Shown here piece by piece: positions 34,643 to 44,752 of a stretch of 64,000 nt of DNA. The notes beneath the pieces were generated by a model, which worked only from the letters and a program-made list of their open reading frames with translations, was not told the DNA's origin and searched no databases. Positions within the stretch are counted from its first letter, which is position 1; each line of letters starts with the position of its first letter. A program made the translations under genes and the position numbers. Origin of the DNA: Bacillus sp. Cs-700 (GTDB taxonomy: Bacteria; Bacillota; Bacilli; Bacillales; Guptibacillaceae); contig NZ_CP041063.1 in NCBI RefSeq assembly GCF_011082085.1, forward strand, positions 806,001-870,000, read 5' to 3'.

Positions 34643-35814
34643 TGTTTAAGCCACCTTCTAATGCTGGATTTCTCATTTTTAATTTCATCATTGATTACGG
34701 CTAGCTCAATTTGCTTTAGAGCCTCACCAACCCACGGTCCTGGAGAGGATTCTGTCCAATCAATGATATCCTCCCCTGTCACAGCAAGCATTTTGGAGGA
34801 GGTTATCGTAAGGTCTGAAGTGATCTGTTCCACACTTTCAAGAAATGGACGACGCTTTTCAAACACCGATCGAAGTCTCTCACATGACTTCACTTCTGGA
34901 AGTGCATGATAAACGGTTTCCTTATTCCACCCTTTATCTTGTGCATTCTTTACATTTACTAAAAGATGCTCCACTTCTTTAATAATCCGATTTGACAATC
35001 GCCACTTTTTTAAAAATTGACTCGGCTTTTCAGTCGTGGAAGATAGCCACGCCCACCGCTCTATTTCTGTCGTTAAATTCACCAAAAAAGGAATTTCATC
35101 AAATGATTGCTCAATTTTTTGAAGTTCAGGTAAAACGAGATGAACATTTGCCTGGACAAGTGCATGGAGTGCTTGATCTACAGCTTTTCCAGCTAGTAGT
35201 TTGCTGAACTCCATTTGAATTCTTTCAATTGCAACATATTGAAGCAAATCCGCTTGTTTCTTTAACGCTTGTTCCGTTTGTTGGTCAAGTGTAAAATTAA
35301 GCGTGCTTTGAAATCGAAGAGCTCTTATCATCCGTAACGCATCTTCTTGAAATCGTTCATCCGGATTACCGACCGTACGAATGAGACGATTTTTAAGATC
35401 CTCTTGTCCACTATATAGGTCGATAAGTGTTCCATCTATTGAAAGCGCCAGGCTATTCATAGTGAAGTCACGCCTCGCGAGATCTTCCTCTATTGAACCT
35501 AAGAAAGAAACCGCGTTTGGATGTCTAAAATCATTATAAGACACATCAGTTCTAAATGTTGTTACCTCATACGAAAACCCATGATGAATAACAGTAACCG
35601 TTCCATGATCGATCCCTGTTGGAATAACTGTATGAAAACTAGCCATGATCTCTTCAGGTTTAGCTGAAGAGGCAAGGTCAAAGTCAGAAACAGGTAAACC
35701 GAGTATCGCATCTCTCACTGCGCCTCCAACAATATACGCTTCATGTCCGGCGTCCCTCAGAAGTTGTAGCACCTCAAGACAACATTCATAAGCTCTACCA
35801 GTCAGTCCAATCAA
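34627..35814 (-). CDS. cca: CCA tRNA nucleotidyltransferase
   Basis: Adds CCA to tRNA 3' ends; needed here since three of the seven tRNAs in the window lack an encoded CCA. 395 residues, class [24 protein letters not shown] with the DxD metal site, [10 protein letters not shown], and [19 protein letters not shown]-like neck ([19 protein letters not shown]). TTG start (AGGGGG seven bases before), overlapping the bshA stop. Confidence 0.96.
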   Translation of the reverse strand: MIGLTGRAYECCLEVLQLLRDAGHEAYIVGGAVRDAILGLPVSDFDLASSAKPEEIMASFHTVIPTGIDHGTVTVIHHGFSYEVTTFRTDVSYNDFRHPNAVSFLGSIEEDLARRDFTMNSLALSIDGTLIDLYSGQEDLKNRLIRTVGNPDERFQEDALRMIRALRFQSTLNFTLDQQTEQALKKQADLLQYVAIERIQMEFSKLLAGKAVDQALHALVQANVHLVLPELQKIEQSFDEIPFLVNLTTEIERWAWLSSTTEKPSQFLKKWRLSNRIIKEVEHLLVNVKNAQDKGWNKETVYHALPEVKSCERLRSVFEKRRPFLESVEQITSDLTITSSKMLAVTGEDIIDWTESSPGPWVGEALKQIELAVINDEIKNEKSSIRRWLKQWQTQ

Positions 35815-36947
35815 GTAAGTGCCCCCTGAAGCGTTTTATAATAAATCGCCTCATACTGTTCTAGAATGCGTTGGGAAGCAAATCTTGTTTGGACGGCTTT
35901 AACAGCAGCCAAACTCATTCGGTTATGCAACTCTTTATTCGATAGTAACTGCACAGCATAAGCGGAGATGATGTCTATCTCACCAACTTCTGCAATAAAC
36001 CCGTTCACCTCATGTTCAATGACTTCCGGGATTCCGCCTATGTTCGTTCCGATTGCAGGTACGCCACAAGCCATCGCTTCAAGAGCAACTAAACCAAAAC
36101 TCTCTTTTTCAGATAGCAATAATTTCAGATCACAGATAGAGAGAATCTCAGCTACATTTTCTTGTTTACCGAGGAACTTCACTTTATCTTTTAACCCTAA
36201 ATCGTTTACGAGTCGACAGGCAACTTGAATTTCAGGGCCATCACCAATGAGCAATAGCTTTGCAGGCATTTCTTTTTGGATGCGGTGAAAGACCTTAATG
36301 ACGTCAGGAACACGTTTGACCGCTCTAAAATTTGAAATGTGAACAATAACCTTTTCTTCTTCCATAATGCCGTAACTTTTCTTCAAGTCGGCGGGAGGTT
36401 TCGGATAATAAATGCGTTCATCTACAAAGTTATATACCGTGTCAATCGGTTTGTCTGTTTCAAGTAATCGGTGTGTTTGATCAACGAGATCGTTTGATAC
36501 AGCTGTAACGCGATCAGATTTTTCAATACCAAATCGAATTAGTTGTGTTAACGACGGATCATATCCAAGTACTGTAATATCTGTTCCATGCAGGGTTGTA
36601 ACAATTTTAATATCTCCTCCAACCATTTCTTTCGCGAGGAAAGCACAAACAGCATGCGGAACAGCATAGTGAACATGAAGGAGATCAAGGTTTTCTCGTT
36701 GAATCACCTCTGCCATTTTACTAGCAAGGGTTAAATCATACGGAGGGTAACGAAAAACAGCATATTGGTTGACTTCAACTTCGTGAAAATAAATATTAGG
36801 ATGAAACGTATCCAGGCGGAACGGAACGCTACTTGTGATAAAGTGAACTTCATGCCCCTTTTCAGCCATCATCTTTCCAAGTTCTGTCGCAATAACGCCA
36901 GATCCCCCGACAGTTGGGTAACAAGTAATTCCTATTTTTAATGTCAT
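35811..36947 (-). CDS. bshA: N-acetyl-alpha-D-glucosaminyl L-malate synthase
   Basis: First step of bacillithiol synthesis: UDP-GlcNAc + L-malate. GT4 glycosyltransferase of 378 residues: [28 protein letters not shown], and [20 protein letters not shown] (E-x7-E donor site). ATG 36947 chosen (AGGAGAAAG upstream). Four-base overlap with bshB1. B. subtilis has the same neighbours. Confidence 0.96.
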   Translation of the reverse strand: MTLKIGITCYPTVGGSGVIATELGKMMAEKGHEVHFITSSVPFRLDTFHPNIYFHEVEVNQYAVFRYPPYDLTLASKMAEVIQRENLDLLHVHYAVPHAVCAFLAKEMVGGDIKIVTTLHGTDITVLGYDPSLTQLIRFGIEKSDRVTAVSNDLVDQTHRLLETDKPIDTVYNFVDERIYYPKPPADLKKSYGIMEEEKVIVHISNFRAVKRVPDVIKVFHRIQKEMPAKLLLIGDGPEIQVACRLVNDLGLKDKVKFLGKQENVAEILSICDLKLLLSEKESFGLVALEAMACGVPAIGTNIGGIPEVIEHEVNGFIAEVGEIDIISAYAVQLLSNKELHNRMSLAAVKAVQTRFASQRILEQYEAIYYKTLQGALT

Positions 36948-37657
36948 CGTCTTTCTCCTAACGGAAATTCTTCTAGGCACAGCAGATTCTTCGCAATAAA
37001 CCCTTCTGCATATTCTACTCCTGACTCTTTACCATATAAATATTCTCGATGAATCACTTTATCAACGTACCCATTTGTTAAAGGAGTGGATACACTATCG
37101 GGCGTGAGAATAAATTGACTCTCATACGCTTCAAGCGATTGTCTTTTTGCCTCAATTTGATTACTGATGTTAATCGTAAATTGAGGACGATGGAATCCGT
37201 TAATAAAGTAATAATAGATTTGGCTTACTTTATGAGCATCTCCTAATTGAGGATGATATTTTCGAATGCCCGCTGAAAAAACGGCTTCTTCCACTAATCG
37301 AGCCGCTTGACCATGATCCGGGTGGCGATCTTCTGAGTAAGGAACAAAAACAATCCGCGGCTTTTTCTTGCGTATGATTTTAACTAGTGCTGAAAGCTTA
37401 TCATCTGAAATACCCAATCCACGATCAGGGAATTTCATATTTAAACGCGTTGTTACCGACAAAATTTCAGCTGCATGCTGGGCTTCGTGATGTCGGGTGA
37501 AAACAGTACCGTTTGAAGAAAGTTCAGCCTCTGTTAAATCACAAATGCCTGTCGTCCTACCTTCTTCAGCGAATTTCTTTAGAGTACCACCCATACCAAT
37601 TTCAACATCATCTGCGTGGGCCCCAAACGCAAGTATATCAAGTATTATTTCTTCCAT
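36944..37657 (-). CDS. bshB1: N-acetyl-glucosaminyl-malate deacetylase BshB1
   Basis: Second bacillithiol step, zinc-dependent deacetylation (LmbE/PIG-L family). 237 residues with the metal motif [14 protein letters not shown] and [15 protein letters not shown] 37657 chosen for the TGGAGAGA site; a 20-codon upstream extension overlaps mgsA. The 20-base overlap with mgsA and four-base overlap with bshA indicate coupled translation. bshC is not in the window. Confidence 0.96.
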   Translation of the reverse strand: MEEIILDILAFGAHADDVEIGMGGTLKKFAEEGRTTGICDLTEAELSSNGTVFTRHHEAQHAAEILSVTTRLNMKFPDRGLGISDDKLSALVKIIRKKKPRIVFVPYSEDRHPDHGQAARLVEEAVFSAGIRKYHPQLGDAHKVSQIYYYFINGFHRPQFTINISNQIEAKRQSLEAYESQFILTPDSVSTPLTNGYVDKVIHREYLYGKESGVEYAEGFIAKNLLCLEEFPLGERR

Positions 37658-38048
37658 GTACAATTTCTCTCCAATCCAATTCTCCCCTTGCCAGGGCGTG
37701 GACAAGTATTTCCGCACTGCCCATATTTGTTGCTAGCGGGATATCATATACATCACATAGTCTAATGAGCGCTGTAATATCTGGCTCATGTGGCTGTGCT
37801 GTTAGGGGATCTCGAAAGAAAATCACTGCATCCATATCATTCTCTGCAATCATTGCACCAATTTGCTGATCCCCACCAAGAGGACCAGATTGGTAACGAT
37901 GCACGTTTAAACCAGTTTCATCTATGATTCGCTTTCCAGTTGTCCCAGTCGCATACAGGTCGTGTGGATCTAAAATCATTTTATAAGCTAGTGTAAAACG
38001 AACAAGATCGTCTTTTTTCTTATCGTGTGCGATTAAAGCGATTTTCAT
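37638..38048 (-). CDS. mgsA: Methylglyoxal synthase
   Basis: Converts dihydroxyacetone phosphate to methylglyoxal and phosphate, a glycolytic overflow bypass. 136 residues; seen: [10 protein letters not shown] with H8, ATGTTGK phosphate site, [11 protein letters not shown] with catalytic D60, and [22 protein letters not shown] before the ATG. Beside bacillithiol genes, which fits, since bacillithiol is used in methylglyoxal detoxification (known in B. subtilis). Confidence 0.97.
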   Translation of the reverse strand: MKIALIAHDKKKDDLVRFTLAYKMILDPHDLYATGTTGKRIIDETGLNVHRYQSGPLGGDQQIGAMIAENDMDAVIFFRDPLTAQPHEPDITALIRLCDVYDIPLATNMGSAEILVHALARGELDWREIVHGRNNT

Positions 38049-38059
38049 GAGAACATCCC

Positions 38060-38860
38060 CTACTCCATTATATTTTCAAGACCGTAAACAAGCTGATCGA
38101 TATTTAAAACCGTTTCAACAGCAAGCTGTACTCCTGGCATAAAGGACGCTCTGTTCATTGAGTCATGACGAATTTTCAATGTTTGTCCTTCGCCTCCAAA
38201 AAGAACTTCTTGGTGGGCAACAAGACCTGGCAAGCGAACGCTATGAATTCTCATGCCTTCGTAATCTGCACCACGTGCTCCAGCAAGGTCCTCCCGTTCG
38301 TCTTCATGCCCCTGCTTCTTTTCTTCCCTTACTTCTGAAATCATTTTTGCTGTTTTTACTGCTGTTCCAGATGGTGCATCAAGTTTTCGGTCATGATGTT
38401 GCTCAATAATCTCAACATCAGAGAAATATTTAGCTGCCATTGTAGCAAATTTCATCATTAACACAGCACCGATTGCAAAGTTAGGAGCAATAATCGCACC
38501 TAACTCTTTTTCTGCTGCCGTTCTTGATAGTTCGTCCACATCTGCATTTGAAAATCCTGTTGTTCCTACAACAGGTCGGACTCCATGATCAAACGCAATT
38601 TGCATATGCTTTTTCCCATGTTCAGGCGTTGTTAAGTCAATTAAAACGTCACACTCTACTTCAGATAAACATTGATCTAGATCTGTATAAATAGGTGAAT
38701 TTAGTGATGGAAGCCCACTAATATCTGCCACCGTTTGTCCAGACGATTTACGGTCCACAACAGCAGTTAACGTGAAATGCGCTGTCCGATCGACAAGTTT
38801 TACTGCTTCCATCCCCATATTTCCTCTTGGTCCTGCAATAACAATTTTCACTTCTTGCAT
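38060..38860 (-). CDS. dapB: 4-hydroxy-tetrahydrodipicolinate reductase
   Basis: Lysine/diaminopimelate synthesis, and supplies the route to dipicolinate in spores. 266 residues: [14 protein letters not shown] nucleotide motif, [21 protein letters not shown] active site. ATG 38860 chosen: it shares a base with the ypjD stop (TGATG) and AAGGAGAG lies upstream. Confidence 0.96.
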   Translation of the reverse strand: MQEVKIVIAGPRGNMGMEAVKLVDRTAHFTLTAVVDRKSSGQTVADISGLPSLNSPIYTDLDQCLSEVECDVLIDLTTPEHGKKHMQIAFDHGVRPVVGTTGFSNADVDELSRTAAEKELGAIIAPNFAIGAVLMMKFATMAAKYFSDVEIIEQHHDRKLDAPSGTAVKTAKMISEVREEKKQGHEDEREDLAGARGADYEGMRIHSVRLPGLVAHQEVLFGGEGQTLKIRHDSMNRASFMPGVQLAVETVLNIDQLVYGLENIME

Positions 38861-39201
38861 CAGTCGCCACTCTCCTTCTCGATTTTTGTCCAACGATCTT
38901 TATCTCGGGTTTGAAACTTATTCATCACTTTTCCAAATGCTTCATTAAGATCAATATCTAACGAATTCGCAAAACAAGTAAGCACAAATAAAAGATCGCC
39001 CATTTCATCTTCAATGGTCCGTTCTTCTTCCGAATTCTTTTTTGGTTTTTCACCATGGTAATGATTGATTTCACGTGCTAACTCACCAAGTTCTTCTGTC
39101 ATTCTGGCAAGCATGGCAAGTGGACTAAAGTATCCTTCTTTAAATTGACTTATGTATTGGTCTACCTCTTCTTGCATTTCATGTATTGTGCGTTCAGACA
39201 C
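38860..39201 (-). CDS. ypjD: MazG-like nucleotide pyrophosphohydrolase YpjD
   Basis: 113-residue all-alpha NTP pyrophosphatase: [24 protein letters not shown] with the ExxE metal pair, then [21 protein letters not shown]. Start set at GTG 39201, eight bases after AGGTGG, which matches the B. subtilis N-terminus (MS-x-K/R-T). Likely a house-cleaning enzyme for altered nucleotides. First gene of the seven-gene operon ending with birA. Confidence 0.93.
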   Translation of the reverse strand: MSERTIHEMQEEVDQYISQFKEGYFSPLAMLARMTEELGELAREINHYHGEKPKKNSEEERTIEDEMGDLLFVLTCFANSLDIDLNEAFGKVMNKFQTRDKDRWTKIEKESGD

Positions 39202-39230
39202 GAACCATTCCACCTTTCACATCAGTTCTT

Positions 39231-39259
39231 ATGTTAGCTAAAAGAAGAACATTTGACAA
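39231..39259 (-). promoter_or_regulatory. Sigma-A promoter of the ypjD-birA operon
   Basis: TTGTCA (39259-39254), 17 bp, TAACAT (39236-39231) on the minus strand. Confidence 0.55.
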
Positions 39260-39312
39260 ATGTTTCACACGAATTCCTCTCATTACCTTATAGCGAGTAT
39301 AACAGAATGAAA

Positions 39313-39341
39313 TTGCTGTCTGCTCGGTATTTGATTATAAT
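39313..39341 (+). promoter_or_regulatory. Sigma-A promoter of ypjC
   Basis: TTGCTG (39313-39318), 17 bp, perfect TATAAT (39336-39341), divergent from the ypjD promoter. Confidence 0.75.
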
Positions 39342-39376
39342 GTAGATTGTTGGTTCATACGTTAGGAGTGTCGGAT

Positions 39377-40246
39377 ATGGAAGGTATACGAACAAAAAAT
39401 GTGTTCTTTATTTTATTAGGCTCTGCCATTTTTGCATTTGGGCTTGTGCATTTCAATATGGAAAACAATTTAGCTGAAGGTGGTTTCACCGGCATAACAC
39501 TATTACTCTATTTTCTATTCAATATCGACCCAGCTATTTCGAATCTTGTTCTTAACATTCCCCTATTTCTCATTGGCTGGAAGCTACTTGGTCGAAAAGC
39601 ATTTATTTACACGATTATTGGAACCGTTTCCTTATCTCTGTTTCTATGGATCTTTCAGCATTATTCAGCGCTCTCAATACCTCTACAAGATGATTTAACA
39701 CTTGCCGCTCTGTTTGCAGGTGTTTTCGTAGGAGTAGGACTCGGTATTATTTTTCGGTACGGAGGGACAACTGGCGGCGTAGATATTATCGCGAGACTTG
39801 GATCTAAATATGTTGGATGGAGTATGGGAAGAACGATGTTTGTTTTTGATTTTTGCGTCATTGCCATATCACTTGTTTATCTTAACTACAAAGAGGCCAT
39901 GTATACGCTTTTAGCCGTTTTTGTAGCCGCTCGCGTTATCGACTTCATTCAGCAAGGTGCATACGCAGCAAAAGCTGCAATGATTATTAGTGAGAATAAC
40001 AAAGAAATAGCCGCTACCATTATGAGCCAGATGGATCGTGGGGCGACCGTCTTAAACGGGAAAGGAAGTTTTTCAGGATTACAAAAAGAAATTCTCTATT
40101 GCGTGGTAGCACGAAATGAAATCGTGCGCCTAAAAAACATTATAAAACAGGTAGACCCTCATGCATTTGTCGCAGTAAATGATGTTCATGATGTGCTAGG
40201 TGAAGGGTTTACGCTTGATGAAAATAAAAATCCAATTGAACAGTAA
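39377..40246 (+). CDS. ypjC: YitT-family membrane protein YpjC (DUF161/DUF2179)
   Basis: 289 residues: five to six membrane helices in the first ~200 (VFFILLGSAIFAFGLVHF, GGFTGITLLLYF, FRYGGTTGGVDIIAR) and a soluble C-terminal DUF2179 domain (ATVLNGKGSFSGLQKEILYCVV). Transport function is suspected for the family, substrate unknown. ATG 39377 follows TTAGGAGTG; the frame's ATG at 39347 coincides with the predicted transcription start. Confidence 0.92.
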   Translation: MEGIRTKNVFFILLGSAIFAFGLVHFNMENNLAEGGFTGITLLLYFLFNIDPAISNLVLNIPLFLIGWKLLGRKAFIYTIIGTVSLSLFLWIFQHYSALSIPLQDDLTLAALFAGVFVGVGLGIIFRYGGTTGGVDIIARLGSKYVGWSMGRTMFVFDFCVIAISLVYLNYKEAMYTLLAVFVAARVIDFIQQGAYAAKAAMIISENNKEIAATIMSQMDRGATVLNGKGSFSGLQKEILYCVVARNEIVRLKNIIKQVDPHAFVAVNDVHDVLGEGFTLDENKNPIEQ

Positions 40247-40280
40247 CGCCACTGCCAAACAGAAAAAATAAATAAACTAA

Positions 40281-40308
40281 AAAAATCTCGCCATTAGGCG
40301 AGATTTTT
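40281..40308. terminator. Bidirectional terminator
   Basis: AAAAATCTCGCC-ATT-AGGCGAGATTTTT between convergent ypjC and yugP. Confidence 0.9.
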
Positions 40309-40310
40309 CA

Positions 40311-40988
40311 TTAATCTTCGTTCATTCCTATAAAGATAAACACAAAGCGTACCAATTCTAATAGCGCAACAACTGCTGCTGCTACATATGTTAACGCGGC
40401 TGCATTCAATACTTTCTTTGTTTCTCTTTCTTCGTCATTTCGAATCACACCAGTGGATACAACTTGCTCCATCGCTCTGTTAGATGCATTAAATTCTACA
40501 GGGAGCGTTACTAACTGGAACAAAACAGCTGCACTCATAAAGATAATCCCTAGCAATATAAAGTTTGCAGAAGACATGAGAATACCAGCAAGAATGACAA
40601 AATAGCTAAAGTTTGAACCAAGATTCGCTACTGGAACAAGCGTATGACGGAACCGAAGTGGTGCATAGTCTTGCTCATCCTGAATCGCGTGTCCTACCTC
40701 GTGCGCTGCTATAGCTGCACCCGCTACGGAATGCCCATGAAAGTTTCCTGATGAAAGTCTTACCGTTTTGGAACGTGGATCATAATGATCTGAAAGGTGA
40801 CCTCGTACTTCTTCTACCCCTACTGAATACAACCCATTTTCATCAAGAATTTTTCTTGCTACTTGAGCACCAGTCATTCCAGAAGAATTAGGAACTTTGG
40901 AATATTTTTTATAGGCGCTCTTCACTCTGCCCTGTGCCCAGAGTGGAATGATTAACAAAAGCGCGAAGTATATTAGAAAACCAGCCAT
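40311..40988 (-). CDS. yugP: YugP-like membrane zinc metallopeptidase
   Basis: 225 residues, the same length as B. subtilis YugP. N-terminal helix, GMTGAQVARKILDENGL, the zinc motif AAHEVGHAIQDEQ (HExxH), then three more hydrophobic helices. Start ATG 40988 has GGAGGA six to seven bases upstream; a longer frame is not supported. Membrane protease of unknown target. In B. subtilis yugP is elsewhere, so it has moved into the ypj cluster here. Confidence 0.93.
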   Translation of the reverse strand: MAGFLIYFALLLIIPLWAQGRVKSAYKKYSKVPNSSGMTGAQVARKILDENGLYSVGVEEVRGHLSDHYDPRSKTVRLSSGNFHGHSVAGAAIAAHEVGHAIQDEQDYAPLRFRHTLVPVANLGSNFSYFVILAGILMSSANFILLGIIFMSAAVLFQLVTLPVEFNASNRAMEQVVSTGVIRNDEERETKKVLNAAALTYVAAAVVALLELVRFVFIFIGMNED

Positions 40989-41102
40989 TTTCATTCCTCC
41001 ATCACATGTGTAATTGCTTTTAAAACTCTTATTAACGTCAATTTTAGTCAAATTCACCTTGAAAGTCAATTACACAGTTTCAGGTTCACAAGATCTTCAA
41101 AT

Positions 41103-41864
41103 TTAATCCATCTGTTTCCTTTTTAACGTCTCTTTTTCTCCTTTATACTTTCGATAAATAACATAAACCAATGTGAAAATAATTATACCGCCAATTGAGA
41201 CGATTAACCACATGAGTGAAGATTCTTCAGAATAAGATGGATCATAGGCGTTTTTAAAATCATCATACATCGTTTCAATCTGACCAGATAATTCTGTATT
41301 TCGTCCTGACGCGTACTTTTCGATAAAAGCGATATGAGAATCAAGTCGCTGCTGAGTTTCAGGAGGTAGATCAATTGCCATCGCAGGTCGAATAGTGCTA
41401 TAACTACCTAAAAAACGGTCTTTACTTGCTTTATATACATCTACATCTCCGTGTTCAATAGCAGTGGCCATCTCCTGAATTAGCGGCAGAATCTGATCAT
41501 TCGTTTGATGCCAAATTGGCTGTTCTTCCGTAACTAGAGCATCTACCGCCAATCGAAATTCTGTTAATGCCTGGATTCGCTGATCATTTGCTTTATCCAT
41601 AGATGTTACAGCTTTAAGTGCACGATCATGCGTATTTAGTATCACCCTAAGTTCCGTATTCGAAAGTTCACTTGACTGTTCACCGGGAAAAACGGTTGAA
41701 AATTCCTCTAACATTATTTTTGATCGATCAAACTTCTCTTGCTTTCCAAATTCCAGGACATTTGCGGCTATGTCATTCCAGACTTGTTTCGAATCGGCCT
41801 GTGAAGCGTGTACATTTACCGGGAGCGTGAAAAGCAACACTAATAGGAGCCATCGTCTACCCAT
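41103..41864 (-). CDS. ypjB: Sporulation protein YpjB family
   Basis: 253 residues: signal peptide (LLLVLLFTLPVNVHA), extracytoplasmic helical domain (~25-215), one C-terminal membrane helix (LIVSIGGIIIFTLVYVIY) and a basic cytoplasmic tail. Matches YpjB by layout and place next to ypjA. Linked to sporulation in B. subtilis; mechanism unknown. Confidence 0.88.
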   Translation of the reverse strand: MGRRWLLLVLLFTLPVNVHASQADSKQVWNDIAANVLEFGKQEKFDRSKIMLEEFSTVFPGEQSSELSNTELRVILNTHDRALKAVTSMDKANDQRIQALTEFRLAVDALVTEEQPIWHQTNDQILPLIQEMATAIEHGDVDVYKASKDRFLGSYSTIRPAMAIDLPPETQQRLDSHIAFIEKYASGRNTELSGQIETMYDDFKNAYDPSYSEESSLMWLIVSIGGIIIFTLVYVIYRKYKGEKETLKRKQMD

Positions 41865-41926
41865 TCCTGTCCCTCCTTCTTCCTACTTCAATGTATGAAG
41901 AAATGGACAAGAGTAGACCACCGACC

Positions 41927-42523
41927 TTATTGGATCGAGAGCTTAAACCGTTCTTTTCGAACTGCTAAGAAATACACTATCGTAAGTGAAACTAACGATA
42001 GCCAGAATGTAAAATATCCGATTAGTGATGTGTATTCGCTTAAGATCGAATATCGCGGCATTTGACCAAACACATAATCAATCACATCATTATGTAATGT
42101 CCAAATAGCTACAACCACTAAATGCCACCGTTTTATTTTATAAAATGGGGTAAAGAGCAATCCTTCAATCGCCATACCTAAATGTGAAAGAATTAGCATG
42201 ATTGCAATAGGAGATAGTTGATTCGTTTCAATCATCACAAGAGCATTCATAACAACTGCCCATATTCCATACTTAAATAACGTAACGGCAGCTAATCCTT
42301 CCATAAGCGGCCAGTTCTTCTTAAAAAGGAATGCTAGCAAAACAAAGCAAAAGAAAAGACTTGCGGTTGGACTATCCGGAACAAACAATAAAAAAATTGG
42401 TTCTGTATCAGCTAATTGCCATCCATACCAATAATAACCGTATATTGTTCCAGGTATATTGATGAGAAGCAACAAAACGAGAAAAGGTTTTGACTTAAGT
42501 AAATAAAAAAAATGAGAAACCAT
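41927..42523 (-). CDS. ypjA: YpjA-like membrane protein (DUF1405)
   Basis: 198 residues with six likely membrane helices (FLVLLLLINIPGTIYGYYWY, LFFCFVLLAFLF, YGIWAVVMNALVMI and others). Typical pattern PDSPTASLFF and WTLHNDVIDYVFG of the family. ATG 42523 chosen for AAAGGAG seven bases before. Function unknown. Downstream of the qcrC terminator and upstream of ypjB. Confidence 0.9.
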   Translation of the reverse strand: MVSHFFYLLKSKPFLVLLLLINIPGTIYGYYWYGWQLADTEPIFLLFVPDSPTASLFFCFVLLAFLFKKNWPLMEGLAAVTLFKYGIWAVVMNALVMIETNQLSPIAIMLILSHLGMAIEGLLFTPFYKIKRWHLVVVAIWTLHNDVIDYVFGQMPRYSILSEYTSLIGYFTFWLSLVSLTIVYFLAVRKERFKLSIQ

Positions 42524-42572
42524 TTTGATCTCCTTTACTAGAGGTTTAAGTTGTATCTTCAAGCTAAATCAG

Positions 42573-42604
42573 AAAAAAGCTGACTGCAACAGTCAGCTTT
42601 TTTC
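42573..42604 (-). terminator. Terminator of qcrABC
   Basis: AAAAAAGCTGACTG-TTG-CAGTCAGCTTTTTT on the minus strand. Confidence 0.92.
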
Positions 42605-42607
42605 ATT

Positions 42608-43375
42608 TTATTGATTTGCCTCAGACGTTTCAACAATAAAGTCAGCTAGCTTTTCAAGTTCCTCGTCAGAACCTTTAAAGGCGTTCGCTGGCATTCCGCC
42701 GATTCCGTTCACAGCAATATCCATAATGGATTCTTTTGTTTGCTTTGTTTCAAGAAGTGATGGACCGGATCCACCTTGAAGGCTATCACCGTGACAACCA
42801 ATACAAGATTGTCCTGAATAAATAGCATATCCTTCAGCTTCTTTGTCTACTTCAGCTTCAACAATTTCCCCTTGCTTAGCTGCTTTCTCCCAGTCATGTG
42901 TAACAACTGATTCCCATGTTAGGTAAACCGTTGAAATAAGACCAAGAAGCATTAACGCTGTTGCTACAGGGCGCTTAGCAGGTCTTCTTTCAGGGCCTGG
43001 ATCAAGCCATGGAGCAAGAAGAAGTGCACCAAATGCAAGACCTGGCATAATGACTGTACCTACAAGTGTATAGTCACCAGCCGCAAATTTGTACTTCAAG
43101 AGCTGGTAGAGAAAGAGAAAGTACCAGTCAGGAAGCGGCGTATACGTGGCATCAGTAGGGTCCGCTACGCGCTCAAGCGGAGATGGATGGGCAATTGTAA
43201 GAGCAAGATACCCAATAAGGAATACCGCACCTACCATCCACTCTTTTAACAAGAAGTTCGGCCAAAACGCTTCTGTTTTGCCGGGGTACTCTGAATAATC
43301 TTTTGGAATGTTAGGCTTTCTCTGCGCAGGGATACGCGAGTCGCCAACAAACTTCATTCCTTTTCCGCGATGCAT
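42608..43375 (-). CDS. qcrC: Menaquinol:cytochrome c reductase cytochrome b/c subunit
   Basis: Fusion typical of Bacillus: subunit IV-like membrane part (three helices, residues ~45-155) followed by a cytochrome c domain with heme motif C191-IGC-H195 and the axial methionine in GGMPA. 255 residues, equal to B. subtilis QcrC. Works with QcrA and QcrB to pass electrons from menaquinol to cytochrome c while moving protons. Last gene of the operon. Confidence 0.97.
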   Translation of the reverse strand: MHRGKGMKFVGDSRIPAQRKPNIPKDYSEYPGKTEAFWPNFLLKEWMVGAVFLIGYLALTIAHPSPLERVADPTDATYTPLPDWYFLFLYQLLKYKFAAGDYTLVGTVIMPGLAFGALLLAPWLDPGPERRPAKRPVATALMLLGLISTVYLTWESVVTHDWEKAAKQGEIVEAEVDKEAEGYAIYSGQSCIGCHGDSLQGGSGPSLLETKQTKESIMDIAVNGIGGMPANAFKGSDEELEKLADFIVETSEANQ

Positions 43376-43438
43376 CTGTCCCCCTCCTTCGTATAAAAAA
43401 TTGTGTCGTCAATTAATATAAGTTCTTTAGAATACGTC

Positions 43439-44110
43439 TTATAGAGGGCCAGAAATACCCTGCTTACGAATCATGATAAAGTGAGCAGCAAGCAATCCTA
43501 GGAGTGCAGCTGGTAAGAAGAATACGTGAATCGCAAAGAATCGTGCAAGAGTTTGCGCTCCAATAATTTCTCCACCTGCTAGAAGGGTCTTTGCCCATTC
43601 ACCTACAACAGGAATTGTTACCGCAATTTCAAGACCAACTTTTGTCGCAAATAGCGCTTTCATATCCCATGGTAAGAGATATCCCGTAAATCCTAAGCCA
43701 AGCATAACAAAGAAAATCAATACACCAACTACCCAGTTCAATTCACGGGGTTTTTTGTAAGAGCCGGTAAAGAATACGCGAAGGGTATGTAGAAACATCA
43801 TAACGATAACGAGACTGGCTCCCCAATGGTGCATTCCTCTTACAATTTGTCCGAATGCTACTTCATTCTGAAGATAGTATACAGACTCCCAGGCGTTAAC
43901 AATGTCTGGTACATAATACATCGTTAAGAACATCCCGGATAAGATTTGGATCACAGTAATAAAAAACGTTAAACCGCCAAAACAATAAACAAACGCTGAA
44001 AAGTGATGAGCCGGGTTAACGTGCTCAGGCACTTCGTGATCTGCAATATCGCGCCACATCGGCGTAATATCTAAGCGTTCATCTACCCAATCATAGATTT
44101 TATTTAACAT
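43439..44110 (-). CDS. qcrB: Menaquinol:cytochrome c reductase cytochrome b subunit
   Basis: 223 residues, four membrane helices, b6-type cytochrome b with paired histidines in helices B and D (GMHHWGASLVIVMMFLHTLRV; ARFFAIHVFFLPAALLGLLAAH). QILSGMFLTMYYVPD is the usual N-terminal signature. 12 bases after qcrA, 63 before qcrC. Confidence 0.97.
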   Translation of the reverse strand: MLNKIYDWVDERLDITPMWRDIADHEVPEHVNPAHHFSAFVYCFGGLTFFITVIQILSGMFLTMYYVPDIVNAWESVYYLQNEVAFGQIVRGMHHWGASLVIVMMFLHTLRVFFTGSYKKPRELNWVVGVLIFFVMLGLGFTGYLLPWDMKALFATKVGLEIAVTIPVVGEWAKTLLAGGEIIGAQTLARFFAIHVFFLPAALLGLLAAHFIMIRKQGISGPL

Positions 44111-44122
44111 AGATTACGCCCC

Positions 44123-44620
44123 CTAACGTGGTTCAGGTTTTCCGAGGTAAAGTTTTCCATCTTCAACTTTCTTGTTGTAAACATCAAGCGGCGCTAGTGG
44201 TGGTGTACCCGGAACGTTCACACCATCTTTCGTATAACGCCCCGCGTGACATGGGCAGAAAAACTGATCAGGATATGCAGGATTTGAAGACCAGTCAACT
44301 GTACATCCGAGGTGTTTACAAACAGGTGAAAGTGCGACAATTTCGTCTTTTTCATCTTTGTAAACCCAGGCGGATTGCGTTACTTCAGATTCATACCAAC
44401 CATCTACCTGGTCAATTTTGAATTCTTTACGAACTGGTTTGTCCGTAATCTCGCTTGTGTCCATAACAGGCACAAAATCCTGCTTGGCCCCTTCTTTTAA
44501 CAATGGATCAATTGCAAAACGAACCATCGGCATTAGCATCCCTGCTGCCATAAAACCGCCGACACCAGTCAGGCTGTAGTTTAGAAATTGGCGTCTTGTT
44601 ACTTCCTTCTTCTTCGCCAT
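44123..44620 (-). CDS. qcrA: Menaquinol:cytochrome c reductase Rieske iron-sulfur subunit
   Basis: 165 residues: twin-arginine motif TRRQFL at 8-13 and a membrane helix (GVGGFMAAGMLMPMVRF), so Tat-exported and anchored; [2Fe-2S] ligands C101-KH103 and C122-PCH125 with C106/C124 for the disulfide. Strong site before the ATG. First gene of qcrABC. Confidence 0.97.
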   Translation of the reverse strand: MAKKKEVTRRQFLNYSLTGVGGFMAAGMLMPMVRFAIDPLLKEGAKQDFVPVMDTSEITDKPVRKEFKIDQVDGWYESEVTQSAWVYKDEKDEIVALSPVCKHLGCTVDWSSNPAYPDQFFCPCHAGRYTKDGVNVPGTPPLAPLDVYNKKVEDGKLYLGKPEPR

Positions 44621-44692
44621 TGGTTTCCCCCCTATCCTATGAAGTCAGTCCAGCCGGACATAATAGTACACACATATAACTAGGACATTCCT

Positions 44693-44722
44693 ATGATAGC
44701 GTAGTCAGTCTTGCTCTGTCAA
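44693..44722 (-). promoter_or_regulatory. Sigma-A promoter of qcrABC
   Basis: Perfect TTGACA (44722-44717), 18 bp, TATCAT (44698-44693) on the minus strand, ~65 nt before qcrA. Confidence 0.7.
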
Positions 44723-44752
44723 TATTCGGATTGGTCTTTAGCATGCCACAAA

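Noticed and set aside
37513-37869. 118-codon open frame on the plus strand over bshB1/mgsA
   Set aside because: Antisense to two recognised genes, no Shine-Dalgarno, no recognisable protein.
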